Below the pieces are notes generated by a model, which was given only the letters and a program-made list of their open reading frames with translations, was not told where the DNA came from and did no database searches. A program made the position numbers and the translations under genes. A stretch of DNA of 64,000 nt, taken from contig NZ_KB905166.1 in NCBI RefSeq assembly GCF_000378625.1, positions 62,001-126,000 on the forward strand, written 5' to 3'. Of the stretch, positions 1 through 10,583 are shown piece by piece. This stretch comes from Colwellia piezophila ATCC BAA-637 (GTDB taxonomy: Bacteria; Pseudomonadota; Gammaproteobacteria; Enterobacterales; Alteromonadaceae). Each line of letters begins with the position of its first letter. Position 1 is the first letter of the stretch.

Positions 1-1514
1 ACGAGTATGCAGTGTTTTTTGTTTTTACTTATGCTTTTTATCAAAGAGCCATCTATTTTTAAAATGTCTATCGGTAGTGCTAACAAATAATCAAAATTTG
101 AATAACCGCTGCCAAAATCATCAATTGCTATTTTACAGCCTAATTCCTTTAATTGATGAATAAAGGTAAGGAAGCGGTTATTGTTAATATTGCATAATTC
201 AGACTCTACCAGTTCAATAGTCATTAAATGACCCACTTGATATTCATTAATGAGTTGTACTAGTAGCCGTCGAGTTTGGCTATTATTAATATCGTCAGCA
301 GATAGATTGATACTAAAATACTTTTTGTTGGCACTGAAATGTCGGATCGATTTTATAATGACCTGCTGTGATAGTTGGTGGTACAAGTTTGCTTGCTTTG
401 CTATGTCCAGAAAATGATAAGGCGAGATATATTCTTGTTTTTCAGCATCAAAAATTCGCATTAAAACTTCGGTATATTTGATTCTTCCGGTTTCATCAAC
501 GATATCTTGGCCAAAAATACAAACATTGTTGGTATTGAGCGCCATTTTTATTTTTCGCCCCCACTCAATTGCATTGAGTATTTTTTCATAAACAAGATTT
601 TCTTTTTTGTATGTAGATAAGCTTTTACCTTGCTCTAAACTATAAGACAAAGCCATCTTTGCATTGATTAGTGTATTATCTTCAGGAGTTGCTTTGGCTA
701 AACCAATAACAATCGAGAATTTAAAGCTTGTTGAGTCTATGGTGATCTTTTGCTCTTCAAATAAAAATTGCAGTAAGTAGCAACAACTTTTTAAATCATC
801 AAAAGAGCTATTACTTGGGCTAACGATAGCGAACATATTCTCTGCCAATCGATAAAACTCATATTGTTGGTGTACTTGAGTTCTAATAAAGTCAGCAACA
901 GCTTTGAGCAGGTTATGATAAAACTCAATGGTGTAGGCGCTTTGAATTTTGTCCAATTCAGGAATTGTTAAAATGGCAACGTGGCTGTTTGTTAATCTTT
1001 CACTGTCATCAAGCAGTTTTATGCTATTGGGTAGTTGAGTTACTTTATCGGTAAATTGATTTGTGATGGTACTTTGCTGTTCATAAACCTGAGTAATGTC
1101 GAATCGAATACAGATATATTCAGTAATGTCTCCTCCTTGATTTAACACCGGCACTATCGAACAACGTGTGATAAATTCTTTTTGACATTTAGTGATGTTT
1201 TTTAGCACCCCTTGCCATATCTGACCTGAACTTACGGTTTTCCATAACTCTTCATGAATAGCTATTGGGGTTTGCGGATGCTTGATAAAAGCATGATTTT
1301 TTCCTAATAATTCTTCTTTTCTATACCCAGAAATACGACAAAAATTATCATTAACATAGGTTATATCACCATTGAGGTCAGCAATGGATACAATTGCACT
1401 GGCATCAAGTGCTTGGCCATATGCGGCAAGCTTTTGTGGATTAGCTATATCATGAAAAGGGCTAACCTTCTGGTAGTCATCAACCAGAGGGGATAGTAAC
1501 TGTGTTGCTTGCAT
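1..1514 (-). CDS. PAS / degenerate GGDEF / EAL domain protein (partial, 3' end outside window)
   Basis: The minus-strand frame is open from the ATG at 1512-1514 to the window edge (504 codons seen). The order is a PAS domain (about residues 30-150), a GGDEF-like region whose signature is lost (the expected GGDEF position reads LAENMF, about 220-225), and an EAL domain. The EAL catalytic positions look kept: EVLMR in place of EALxR, a conserved Asn in SINLSADD, ELVESE, AIDDFGSG and LKIDG. The likely role is a cytosolic c-di-GMP phosphodiesterase gated by the PAS domain, with a non-catalytic GGDEF. It is divergent from the Crp-like gene at 1837 and sits close to a cyclase at 2524-4017. Activity is inferred from residues only. 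Confidence 0.88.
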   Translation of the reverse strand, partial: MQATQLLSPLVDDYQKVSPFHDIANPQKLAAYGQALDASAIVSIADLNGDITYVNDNFCRISGYRKEELLGKNHAFIKHPQTPIAIHEELWKTVSSGQIWQGVLKNITKCQKEFITRCSIVPVLNQGGDITEYICIRFDITQVYEQQSTITNQFTDKVTQLPNSIKLLDDSERLTNSHVAILTIPELDKIQSAYTIEFYHNLLKAVADFIRTQVHQQYEFYRLAENMFAIVSPSNSSFDDLKSCCYLLQFLFEEQKITIDSTSFKFSIVIGLAKATPEDNTLINAKMALSYSLEQGKSLSTYKKENLVYEKILNAIEWGRKIKMALNTNNVCIFGQDIVDETGRIKYTEVLMRIFDAEKQEYISPYHFLDIAKQANLYHQLSQQVIIKSIRHFSANKKYFSINLSADDINNSQTRRLLVQLINEYQVGHLMTIELVESELCNINNNRFLTFIHQLKELGCKIAIDDFGSGYSNFDYLLALPIDILKIDGSLIKSISKNKKHCIL

Positions 1515-1754
1515 ATAAACTCTCTTGGTAAAACAAGGTATTTAAAAGGGTAAATTTCATCCTACTTCAATATTAGCTAGCGTTCTGCATAACTGATTTA
1601 ACGCTTATCATCGAAGCTTGTATTTACAGCATACAACGATAGCGAGTTGGTAAGTGTCGCCTTAAGAACATAGCTTTAATTATCGCAGTGCAAGTTTCTT
1701 AAAAATCTTGGCTGTTAAACTGTGTCAACGAGAATAAGCACACATTGGGGTAAA

Positions 1755-1836
1755 TAATCACACATAATTAAAGCAAAATATTACCTATAATCGTCTTATA
1801 GTCTTTTGACATTGTTGCTATTTGGAGGGGATAAAA
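1755..1836 (+). promoter_or_regulatory. Upstream region of the Crp-like gene, with the ribosome site that sets its start
   Basis: A TATAAT box lies at 1786-1791 with no clear -35. GGAGGGG at 1824-1830 is a strong ribosome binding site placed 6 bases before TTG at 1837. This makes 1837 the start rather than the upstream in-frame TTG at 1822, which overlaps the site itself. The promoter assignment is tentative; the ribosome site is clear. Confidence 0.5.
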
Positions 1837-2523
1837 TTGTTAATAACAGAATTAATACAGTGGCCTTGTGAGCTATCTACACAAACTAAACAGCAGTTGT
1901 TATCTATAGCAACAATGTCCAACAATATTCATAAGCTTGGTGTGCCTCCTGTTTCTTCACAGTTTGAAGGGGTAGCTTTTATTATTAAAGGTGTCGGTTA
2001 TTTAACCATGTTGAGCCATGATTTTAAAAGCTCGCAAGGGATCATTGTTGGCCAAGGTGATTGGTTAGGGGCGGTAAGTGTTGGTGATTTTGATACGTCT
2101 ATGATAAAAGCTGAAGAAATTGAGCCCATCCAACTTATCTATTTTGATCGGCAAAAAGTTGAGAGACTCGCACTTGATAATAACGAAATCTATAAATGGC
2201 TATTTGCTATTGCTAAGGCATTTAGTAAAAAATGGGCCAACCATTTCTCTTATCAAAGTTGTAATCGTTCTCTAAAGGTTCTTTACACCTTAACAGAGCT
2301 AGCTTCTTATTCGCTGTTGGTTGATAAGGAGGATCCTTGTATTAGAGCCACTCAGTATCAAATTGGTGAAATTAGCGGTGTTTCAAGATCTAGAGTATCT
2401 GAAATAATACAAAGCTATAAGCAATTGAATATTTTAAAAACAAGCCGAGAGTGCATTCATGTTAATCAGTACCAACACTTATATACTAAAGCAAAAGCAT
2501 GTGGTTATAAGCCTATTTGTTAG
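1837..2523 (+). CDS. Crp/Fnr-family transcriptional regulator
   Basis: A 228-residue protein starting at TTG 1837 (ribosome site GGAGGGG at 1824-1830). The N-terminal half has the cyclic-nucleotide-binding beta-roll pattern (FIIKGVGYLTM and GIIVGQGDWLGAV). The C-terminal third is a winged helix with recognition-helix text ISGVSRSRVSEIIQSYKQL. No Fnr-type N-terminal cysteine cluster is seen, so an iron-sulfur sensor is unlikely; the ligand is unknown. Its stop codon directly abuts the stop of the convergent cyclase gene at 2524 with no spacer. The position between an EAL gene and a GGDEF gene suggests it may regulate or sense c-di-GMP signalling, which is inference. Confidence 0.85.
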   Translation: MLITELIQWPCELSTQTKQQLLSIATMSNNIHKLGVPPVSSQFEGVAFIIKGVGYLTMLSHDFKSSQGIIVGQGDWLGAVSVGDFDTSMIKAEEIEPIQLIYFDRQKVERLALDNNEIYKWLFAIAKAFSKKWANHFSYQSCNRSLKVLYTLTELASYSLLVDKEDPCIRATQYQIGEISGVSRSRVSEIIQSYKQLNILKTSRECIHVNQYQHLYTKAKACGYKPIC

Positions 2524-4017
2524 TTATTGAGAGACCACTTTATTTCGGCCACTATTTTTAGCTTTATAAAGCATTTCATCTGAGCGTTTTATCGCATCAT
2601 CAATGGACTCGTTAAGCTTTCGCTCCGCGACACCAATAGATAAGGTGTAGCCATTAGGTAGTATATCGATAGTTTCTGTCTGAATTTCAACCGCATGGCG
2701 AATGCGTTCAGCAAATATATGTAAAGATTGAAGGGTCTCTCCTGCAGTTAGAATGATGAATTCTTCACCACCAAAACGGTACACTAAATCAGTAACACGA
2801 CTGGTTTCCATCATCAGTTTAGCCAGTGTTATCAATATCTCATCACCAACGCCATGGCCATAGTTATCATTAATTAATTTAAACTTATCGATATCCAAGG
2901 ATAAAACCCCTAAATGGGTTATTTTTTGTCGGTCATGCAAATGAACTAAAGCACTGATGGTTTGTTTAAAGTGCGCTCTATTTAGTAAGTTAGTGAGAGG
3001 GTCATGATGAACGAGTGCTTGTATTTTATAATGATATTGGAGCAGTTTAGTTAGAATTATCATCAACCCCATGAGCACTAATATTGTTAGAGCAAATTCT
3101 TGTACTTCTTCATCAATTCCTTCCTTAATATTTTTTGCATCATAAAATAACAGCAGCTTTAAACCGGTACCTTCAATGGCATGAACACTATAAAAGAAAT
3201 ACTTGTTAGGTATGGTACTTAGGACTGTTAAGTCGACATCATTGATTTTCACTTGGCTTACTTTGACAGTGTTGATAGGTTTCATACCGACTTTATTTTC
3301 TATGTAATTTGTATCGGTAATTAGGTCAGGGAAGGCATCAAATTCTATGATTATTGGCGTAGGTTTATCATCATGTAAGGTAAAGGCAATGTTGTGTTCG
3401 CCAACAATAAACAATTTATCTGCTAATTTATCAAGTTGATGAGCTTCAATTCTTATTTTAAATTTAATAATAACGACAATATTTTGTAAACTATCACTAT
3501 TAACACGATTTATTGTATAAAAATCAATGTCATTATTATTCGAATTGATTATCAATTCTCGTTTATAGTTAGAGTCACCAAGCTCAGCTAACCAATCGTA
3601 AAAATGCTTTTCTATACCAGTTGATGGTGATGAAATGAATTTCCCTTTGCCGTTTAGCACTATACCATTTTGGTCGGTGACCAAAACAATTTCTACTCCA
3701 TACTGTTTGAATTGGCCCTGATTTAAGTTAATGAGCCAAGGCGATGTTATTATTTTGGCTTCTTCCCTATTGCTGAAACTAGGTACGTAATGGCTTAATA
3801 AATTCGAAAGTTGTTTAATCCGATTTGCCTCGAAAGTAGCACTTTTGGTTATTTTAATGGCAGCCTTACTGGCAATATTATCTAATACATTTACCTGTTT
3901 ATTTATTTCGTTTCTGTATTCATCCACAAAATTTGCAGAGAAATAGATAAAAACGAAAATAACAAAGCTAAACCAGAGTAGATAACCTTGTTTGTTGGTC
4001 AATTTTGGCATTGCCAA
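2524..4017 (-). CDS. Membrane diguanylate cyclase with extracytoplasmic sensor (GGDEF)
   Basis: A 497-residue protein. It has an N-terminal membrane helix (about 12-30), a periplasmic Cache-like sensor region (about 35-300), a second membrane helix (about 307-325) and a C-terminal GGDEF domain with DPLTNLLNRAHF and an intact RFGGEEF active site. RVTD just before the active site fits the RxxD inhibitory I-site. It should make c-di-GMP at the inner membrane in response to an outside signal, with product inhibition. It converges with the Crp-like gene. The start ATG at 4015-4017 gives the membrane helix at the expected place. The sensor ligand cannot be read from the sequence. Confidence 0.9.
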   Translation of the reverse strand: MAMPKLTNKQGYLLWFSFVIFVFIYFSANFVDEYRNEINKQVNVLDNIASKAAIKITKSATFEANRIKQLSNLLSHYVPSFSNREEAKIITSPWLINLNQGQFKQYGVEIVLVTDQNGIVLNGKGKFISSPSTGIEKHFYDWLAELGDSNYKRELIINSNNNDIDFYTINRVNSDSLQNIVVIIKFKIRIEAHQLDKLADKLFIVGEHNIAFTLHDDKPTPIIIEFDAFPDLITDTNYIENKVGMKPINTVKVSQVKINDVDLTVLSTIPNKYFFYSVHAIEGTGLKLLLFYDAKNIKEGIDEEVQEFALTILVLMGLMIILTKLLQYHYKIQALVHHDPLTNLLNRAHFKQTISALVHLHDRQKITHLGVLSLDIDKFKLINDNYGHGVGDEILITLAKLMMETSRVTDLVYRFGGEEFIILTAGETLQSLHIFAERIRHAVEIQTETIDILPNGYTLSIGVAERKLNESIDDAIKRSDEMLYKAKNSGRNKVVSQ

Positions 4018-4055
4018 TGATGCTCCATTTTAGTGATGATTTATTCGCTATGATG

Positions 4056-4253
4056 TATATCCGTTATCATTCAAGATGCAGGTTCCAGAGTGCTTGAACG
4101 ATTTCAATTCAAGGCGCTGTGATGGGTTTAAAATGACTTTAAGCGGCGTTTAATAATCAAAGTATAGAATAACTATGCTTGAATTATTTTCCTTGCCTAA
4201 AGTCCTTTTAATTCCTACTGAAATCTAGCACTTTGAATGGCAACGGGTATATA
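4056..4253. repeat. Miniature inverted-repeat element with hairpin core (copy 1)
   Basis: The ends are imperfect inverted repeats (TATATCCGTTATCATTCAA on the left; the complement of TATACCCGTTGCCATTCAA on the right). Inside, TTAAAATGACTTTA (4128-4141) pairs with TAAAGTCCTTTTAA (4198-4211). An inner hairpin, AAGTATAG / CTATGCTT, closes on the loop AATAA. The same nested plan recurs at 45313-45627 and 55916-56186 with different stem sequences. It lies upstream of the diguanylate cyclase gene. No open frame is visible. Confidence 0.6.
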
Positions 4254-5007
4254 GACCTTTGAAAGAATAACCAATTAAAATATAGATCAATTTGTCGATA
4301 AAAACTTATGATCAAAGCTCATTAGCGGTAATTTCAGAAATCGGAGGGTATCAATATAGAAAAGGAAAATCATTATTACTTTTAATAATTGACCTGCTAT
4401 AGATTGTCGGCGTGAGAGGAGCAATTTTCCATTCGGGTATCAGGAAGAAACTTGCCAATAACGGCTGGTGAAATATGGACTTGACTACCTTCACTGACAG
4501 TTTGTAATCCAGTGAATACAGTAACTCAAATTTAGCAGATGAAAAGTATCTTTTATGTGAGTGACGCTTGTAAATAAGTGATATATGAGAAGCTATCACT
4601 TATTTAAAAGGTCTCTTGAATACCAGCATATCCAGTAATTAAAACATGTTCAAGAAGTTGCTTTCAGAACCTGCAATGAGCAATAGCAGTCCCCAGACCC
4701 ACAAATAAATAGTATTTATATTTTTTTTAATAGTATGCATAATTTCATTCCATATTGGTTGTTCGTTATTATGGAGTAATTGTATTAGTGATAAGCGAGT
4801 TAATATGTGTTAAATGGCCAACTGAATGTGTACTATTTTAACAATAGTAGCTAAGTGCCTTACGGCCTAACAACTCGTAGAATTGATGGTTAAGTGAAAA
4901 AATAATGATTCTATTTTCGACTAAGCCTTTACGAAATATAACAATAACCATTCAGCTATGTTAAATTACGCATTGGCAGCAATGATCATTTCCCACCAAG
5001 GCTTGAC
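4254..5007. other. Intergenic region without a recognisable gene
   Basis: About 750 AT-rich bases between the cyclase start and the hybrid kinase. An 82-codon minus-strand frame at 4351-4599 has no family resemblance I can see and no convincing ribosome site, so it is not called. No RNA gene or riboswitch is recognised. Confidence 0.5.
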
Positions 5008-8000
5008 ATGAATCTTAAAAAAATCTTCCATTACAGTACTTATTTGTTGGCATATCTTATCCTAGTTTTAGGTGCCGTAGTTTTAGTCGGTTGGTATACT
5101 CACAATGCGAATTTAATTCAAATAAGCCCTGCTTTTGTGCCAATGCAATACAATACCGCGTTAGGTTTTTTTCTCTCAGGACTGGCGTTAATTGCTTTGT
5201 GTCAGCAAAAGAAAGCTTGGCAACAGGGCATAGGATTAGCAGTTCTATGTATCGGATTTTTTACCTTAATTGAATATGTTTTCAAGCTTGATATAGGCAT
5301 TGACCAAGTGTTTATGGCGCATTATATTGACCTGAATACCTCACAGCCCGGTAGAATGGCACCGAATACCGCAATTTGCTTTGCGCTAACGGGCTTCACT
5401 CTATTAATGTCATGTTTTGGTTGGCAAGATAGAAGATATGTTGCTTTAGTCGGTACCTTGGGCGCAGTTATTAGCTCTCTAGGGGTGGTAGCCTTTGGCG
5501 GTTATTTAATTGGCATTGACACGGCATACGGTTGGGGCGAGCTGACCAAAATGGCCGTACATACTGCCCTGGGTTTTATAGTGATAGGCTTATGCTTTTT
5601 TTGTTATTCCTTGGCACAGCATTTAATTTATTTTCAGAAAAAAATCCCACCTAACTGGTTATCTTGGACCTTAGCCATTTTTGGTTTAACCTTGTCACTG
5701 ATGATTTGGCAAGCTATGTCTAGTTTCGAAGCACAGCAATTAGCAACTTTAGGTGATTCACATGGCCGCTCAGTTGCTGATAGTTTATTGGTATTTGGAA
5801 TTTTTTCAACTTTAGCGGGGGTATTGGCCTTACGTACCAGCATTTTGAATAACTATTCCGAACTGAATGAGCAAGAACAATTTTCGCCGCATTTGGCACC
5901 TTGGACTGTGATTGTTTTAGGCATAATATTGGCCAGTTCAGTGCATCAACTATTACAAAATAATTTTAAGATAAATACCCGGTTAAAATTTGATGCCAGT
6001 GCGCAACAGTTTAGTCAAACCATTAGCCAAGGCTTAGCGTTATATGAAGATACCTTAACCAATATGCGCATCATTTACCGGGCGTCTGATGTTATTAATT
6101 ATGATGAATTTAATGTTATTGCCGAGCATTATTTAGAAAAATCACCCGGCATACTATCGATGCAATGGTTACCCTATATTGATCGAAACGCCCGAACTGA
6201 ATTTGAACGACAAGCCAGTGTTTTATATCAGCATGAAGTCTTCATTAAGTCGTTAGATAAACAAGGGCAACAACAACGCTCTAGCGAGCAAGATTACTAC
6301 TTTCCTGTTTACTATTTACAACCCTATAGCCTTAATCAAGCAGCGTTGGCTTTGGATGTTGCCAGCAGCATGAGCGAACGGTCAGCTTTAATACGCGCAG
6401 TACAAACTGGCAATGTGAGTGCGACCAAACGTCTTGATTTAGTACAAAATCAAGATGGTGGTTTTGGCACTATATTAGCCGTGCCTATTCTGTTGTCAGG
6501 TACTAAACCGGGACAAAATCATGATATAACTCAGGTGCGTGGTTTTATCCTGCTGGTGCTTAATATTGCCCCCATGATGGAGGATTTAATTAAATTTTAT
6601 CAAGGGCATGTCGGTTTGAATTTTTCTGTACAGGATAACTCAGCGCCGGTAAACGAGCGATTTTTATATCAATATAACGAAGTTGATTTAACGCCAGAAC
6701 AACAGCAACAAGCTTTAACTCAGTCATATACTTTGTCATTTGCTGATCGTGACTGGCAAATTAACATTACCGCTGCCGACAGTAAACGATACCCTAATAG
6801 CTCGTTAGCGTCTTCCATTCCGCCTTTTACCATTATGATTGTTGCGCTTAGCTTAGCCATTATTTTGCGCCATGCCAGTAAACGTGAAAGTGAACGTAAA
6901 ACAGCGTCGAAGGCTTTAGCTTTGGCTAAAGATACGGCAGAGCAGGCCACCCAGGCGAAGTCTGACTTTTTAGCTAATATGTCTCATGAAATACGCACAC
7001 CGATGAATGCCATTATTGGTATGTCCCATTTGGCGATGCAAACGGGTTTAAATAACAAGCAACGCAACTACATTGACAAGGTGCATCGCTCGGCGGCGTC
7101 TTTATTAGGCATAATAAATGACATTTTAGATTTTTCAAAAATAGAGGCGGGCGAATTAACCACTGAAAATATAGACTTTCGTTTAGAAGATGTTTTTGAT
7201 GATTTGGCTAATTTAGTCGGCTTAAAGGCAGAAGAAAAAGGCTTGGAATTAATGTATGACCTACCGCTAAATTTACCACGAGCTTTGGTTGGCGACCCTT
7301 TACGTTTAGGGCAAATATTGATTAATCTGGGTAATAATGCAGTTAAATTTACCGAAAAAGGCGAAGTAGTTATTGCGGTAAAAGTACTACAGCAAGATGA
7401 CAAGATGTTAACGTTACAATTTACCGTCCGAGATACGGGTATCGGTATAGCCACTGAACATCAAGCCAGTTTATTTAAATCTTTTAGCCAGGCGGATTCT
7501 TCAACTTCAAGGAGATATGGCGGCTCTGGTTTAGGTTTAGCCATCAGCAAGAAATTGTCTGAGCTGATGGGTGGAGAAATATGGTTTAACAGTACCGAAG
7601 GTGTTGGCAGCGAGTTTCATTTTACCATTAAGTTAGGTATACAGTCAGCCGAACGGGAACAAAGTAGCCCATATTTTAGTGCCTTAGCAAAAAATACTGA
7701 CAAATTAAAAACTATGCGCGCTTTGTTAGTGGATGATAATGCCAGCGCCCGGGAAATATTGTCTAACATTATCACAGGGTTTGGCTTGCAAGTGGAGCAA
7801 ACTGATAATGGCGTAGATGCTTTAACTATGTTGCAACAAGCGGATAATACTCGGCCATTTGACTTAGTCTTTATGGACTGGAAAATGCCGACCTTAGATG
7901 GAGTTGCTACTATTAGCCAAATGCAAGAAAACACCAGTTTACAACATTTACCTACCGTGATTATGGTCACTGCGTTTGGTAAAGAGCAACTGAGCCAAGC

Positions 8001-9183
8001 GGCCAAAAACATTAACATCAGTAGTTATTTAACTAAACCTGTCACACCTTCAAATTTATTTAATGCTATTTTGAAGGCGACGGGGCAAGAGTTAGCAATA
8101 GAATCACGGCTAGCAAGTAAAAGTGAAAGTATTGAAGCCGCTATCAAGACACTGCAAGGTGCAAAAATATTGTTAGTAGAAGATAATGAAATTAACCAAG
8201 AATTGGCTAGTGAATTATTAAATAGCAATGGTATTGCCACGCGAGTAGCCAACAATGGTGCCGAAGCTCTACTGTGGCTGGAACAAGAGCACTTTGATGG
8301 CGTATTAATGGACTGCCAAATGCCAGTTATGGATGGTTATCAGGCGACAATAAAAATACGGGCTATGGAAAAATGGCAAAACTTACCTATTCTAGCCATG
8401 ACCGCCAATGCCATGGCCGGCGATAGAGATAAAGTTCTGGCCGCGGGCATGAATGATCATATTGCTAAGCCGATAGAGGTGCATAAACTCTTTAGCACCA
8501 TGGCACGTTGGATAACTCCGGCCCAGTTAGTTGACAGTCAAATTGCAGCCACTACTCAACATCAAGCAGTAAAACATCCTGAGTTAATCGGTATAAATGT
8601 TGAGGCTGGCTTGCGTACCTGTCAGGGCAATAGGTCGCTCTTTAAAAAATTATTGATTAAATTTTATCAACGAGAACAGCATTTTGTTGAAAATTTTCAG
8701 CAAGCCTTAGTCAGTGATGATAACAAGGCCGCTTCTCGTTATGCCCACACCTTAAAAGGTGTCGCTGGTAGTTTAGGTGCGGGTCAAGTGCAGTCTGCGG
8801 CAGCAACTTTAGAAATCGCCTGTCAAACATCTAATGAAATGACGGATGTGAATGTAGAGGTTGAGCACGTTGCTCAAGCGTTATCTCAGGTGTTAACAAG
8901 CATTGTTACTCTGCTTGAAAATGACACTGTTACTGAAGTTACTGCGGAAAATCATGCTAAGACACCCGCGAAAATTAAATTATCGTCAGCCGATATTGCT
9001 GTCAAAATTAAGCAATTAAATAGTCTATTAATGGATTGCGATACCGAAGCTTTAGACTTAGTAACCGAGTTGCAGCAATATGACTTGCCTGAAGACTTAG
9101 TCAAGGTCTTGTTAGGGGTTGCTAGCTACGTAGATGAATTTGATTTTGAGCAAGCGCAAATATTATTGGCTAAGCCAGTATAA
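5008..9183 (+). CDS. CHASE-domain hybrid sensor histidine kinase with two receivers and HPt
   Basis: A 1391-residue protein. It has a multi-helix N-terminal membrane region (about 10-310), a CHASE-like periplasmic sensor (about 325-560), a final membrane helix near 600-620, a HisKA domain with phosphorylatable H660 in [10 protein letters not shown], and an HATPase domain ([23 protein letters not shown]). Receiver 1 carries D957 in FMDWKMP, receiver 2 carries D1102 in [11 protein letters not shown], and the HPt carries H1247 in AHTLKG. This is a complete phosphorelay in one chain. Gaps of 69 and 14 bases to the next two genes suggest an operon. No response regulator with a DNA-binding or enzyme output is adjacent, so the output is unknown. 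Confidence 0.9.
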   Translation: MNLKKIFHYSTYLLAYLILVLGAVVLVGWYTHNANLIQISPAFVPMQYNTALGFFLSGLALIALCQQKKAWQQGIGLAVLCIGFFTLIEYVFKLDIGIDQVFMAHYIDLNTSQPGRMAPNTAICFALTGFTLLMSCFGWQDRRYVALVGTLGAVISSLGVVAFGGYLIGIDTAYGWGELTKMAVHTALGFIVIGLCFFCYSLAQHLIYFQKKIPPNWLSWTLAIFGLTLSLMIWQAMSSFEAQQLATLGDSHGRSVADSLLVFGIFSTLAGVLALRTSILNNYSELNEQEQFSPHLAPWTVIVLGIILASSVHQLLQNNFKINTRLKFDASAQQFSQTISQGLALYEDTLTNMRIIYRASDVINYDEFNVIAEHYLEKSPGILSMQWLPYIDRNARTEFERQASVLYQHEVFIKSLDKQGQQQRSSEQDYYFPVYYLQPYSLNQAALALDVASSMSERSALIRAVQTGNVSATKRLDLVQNQDGGFGTILAVPILLSGTKPGQNHDITQVRGFILLVLNIAPMMEDLIKFYQGHVGLNFSVQDNSAPVNERFLYQYNEVDLTPEQQQQALTQSYTLSFADRDWQINITAADSKRYPNSSLASSIPPFTIMIVALSLAIILRHASKRESERKTASKALALAKDTAEQATQAKSDFLANMSHEIRTPMNAIIGMSHLAMQTGLNNKQRNYIDKVHRSAASLLGIINDILDFSKIEAGELTTENIDFRLEDVFDDLANLVGLKAEEKGLELMYDLPLNLPRALVGDPLRLGQILINLGNNAVKFTEKGEVVIAVKVLQQDDKMLTLQFTVRDTGIGIATEHQASLFKSFSQADSSTSRRYGGSGLGLAISKKLSELMGGEIWFNSTEGVGSEFHFTIKLGIQSAEREQSSPYFSALAKNTDKLKTMRALLVDDNASAREILSNIITGFGLQVEQTDNGVDALTMLQQADNTRPFDLVFMDWKMPTLDGVATISQMQENTSLQHLPTVIMVTAFGKEQLSQAAKNINISSYLTKPVTPSNLFNAILKATGQELAIESRLASKSESIEAAIKTLQGAKILLVEDNEINQELASELLNSNGIATRVANNGAEALLWLEQEHFDGVLMDCQMPVMDGYQATIKIRAMEKWQNLPILAMTANAMAGDRDKVLAAGMNDHIAKPIEVHKLFSTMARWITPAQLVDSQIAATTQHQAVKHPELIGINVEAGLRTCQGNRSLFKKLLIKFYQREQHFVENFQQALVSDDNKAASRYAHTLKGVAGSLGAGQVQSAAATLEIACQTSNEMTDVNVEVEHVAQALSQVLTSIVTLLENDTVTEVTAENHAKTPAKIKLSSADIAVKIKQLNSLLMDCDTEALDLVTELQQYDLPEDLVKVLLGVASYVDEFDFEQAQILLAKPV

Positions 9184-9252
9184 GCCAACAGCACAGTAAA
9201 AATTAGCCCGCGTATTGACTTGAAACTCTGTAACGCAAACAAGGAAATAGTT

Positions 9253-10569
9253 ATGAACCATCAAGAAGCGAAAGATTTATTGTTAACCCTCTTGCCCGAA
9301 GAACAATTAAACTTGATTAAAATTGAAGTGTTTCGGCTTTCTTGGCAGGGTAAGGGCTACAACATAATTGCTGAAGAAAGTGGTTATGATCATGATTATG
9401 TTAGAAAATCTGGTTCTAGTTTGTGGAAAGCATTAAGTGATACTTTAGCGACCAATGTGACAAAGCGTAATTTCAGACCCTTATTAGAAACACGGTTAAC
9501 GGAAAGTTCTTTGCAACGACCGTATGCGCTAGAATACCCCGGTGGTGCTTTAGCTTTTAGCTCACCATTTTATCTCGAGCGTAGCGGCGAAGAAGCGCGG
9601 GCTTATAATGAAATTAAACAACCAGGCAGTGTGTTACGCATTAAAGGCCCCCGTAAAATGGGTAAAAGTTCATTAATGCTTAGGGTATTAGATCAAGCCG
9701 AAAGCGAAGATTACCAGGTAGTTAAAATTGATTTATTACAAGCTGACAGGAAAATATTGTCTGACTTAGACTTATTACTGCAATGGTTGTGTTTGCAAAT
9801 GAGTACGCAGCTTAATATTGCCCCCGCTATGGACGATTATTGGAACCCATTGATGGGCAGTAAACTCAGTTGTAGTAATTATTTACAACAGCATATTTTA
9901 GCGCAACTGGACCGGCCATTAGTATTAGTTATTAATGAGTTAAATTTGCTTTTTGATCATCAAGAAGTGAGTCAAGATTTCCTGCCTTTATTACGTTCTT
10001 GGTTTGAGGAAGCGAAACACAACGTATTGATGCAAAAATTGCGGCAGGTATTAGTGTATTCCACCGAAGTGTACGTGCAACTTGACTTAAACTTATCACC
10101 TTTTAATGTTGGCTTAGCCATAGAGTTACAGGCCTTTGAAGATCAACAAATCGCCCAATTGGCAAAAAGTTATGGTTTTAACTGGCAGGCCGATGGTATG
10201 GCTGCAAATCCGGTCACCTATTTGCGTAGCACAGTTGCGGGTCACCCCTATTTAACACAACTCGCCTTATATACACTGGCCAGCAGTCAGGGCTTTATGG
10301 AGAGTCCGATGAATTCTCTGAAAGATATTATTAAGACCGCTGCCGAGCCAAAAGGCATTTATAATGAATTTCTACATCAACTATTGGCTGACTTAACGGC
10401 TAATTTGACCGCGGTAAGTGGCTTTAGAAAATTGCATGGCAGTAAGGGTGATGTCTTAAGCAGTATTGAAAGTTATCAATTAGAGCGCTTAGGTTTAGCC
10501 ACCATAGTTAATGGTAAAACCTTAGCTTGCAATCAACTGGCGGCGAAATTTTTACTGAAGCAACTTTAG
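9253..10569 (+). CDS. HTH plus AAA-like (AAA_35 type) NTPase
   Basis: A 438-residue protein. ATG 9253 is preferred over the in-frame TTG 9220 because AAGGAAATAG precedes it. The first 75 residues resemble the vWA-MoxR-associated N-terminal HTH domain, common in cyanobacteria in front of AAA/WD40 modules (GYNIIAEESGYDHDYVRK, then LWKALSD and VTKRNFRPLL). An AAA-like ATPase follows with Walker A GPRKMGKSS (K138) and a Walker B-like stretch LVLVINELN. It is predicted to be a cytosolic signalling ATPase. It lies between two hybrid kinases and 14 bases before a gene with a related ATPase domain, which suggests interaction. The domain names come from memory of the families. Confidence 0.75.
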   Translation: MNHQEAKDLLLTLLPEEQLNLIKIEVFRLSWQGKGYNIIAEESGYDHDYVRKSGSSLWKALSDTLATNVTKRNFRPLLETRLTESSLQRPYALEYPGGALAFSSPFYLERSGEEARAYNEIKQPGSVLRIKGPRKMGKSSLMLRVLDQAESEDYQVVKIDLLQADRKILSDLDLLLQWLCLQMSTQLNIAPAMDDYWNPLMGSKLSCSNYLQQHILAQLDRPLVLVINELNLLFDHQEVSQDFLPLLRSWFEEAKHNVLMQKLRQVLVYSTEVYVQLDLNLSPFNVGLAIELQAFEDQQIAQLAKSYGFNWQADGMAANPVTYLRSTVAGHPYLTQLALYTLASSQGFMESPMNSLKDIIKTAAEPKGIYNEFLHQLLADLTANLTAVSGFRKLHGSKGDVLSSIESYQLERLGLATIVNGKTLACNQLAAKFLLKQL

Positions 10570-10583
10570 GCTATCTTTACCCC

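Noticed and set aside
4351..4599. 82-codon minus-strand frame
   Set aside because: No ribosome site, no recognisable family and unusual composition; likely chance frame in an AT-rich spacer.
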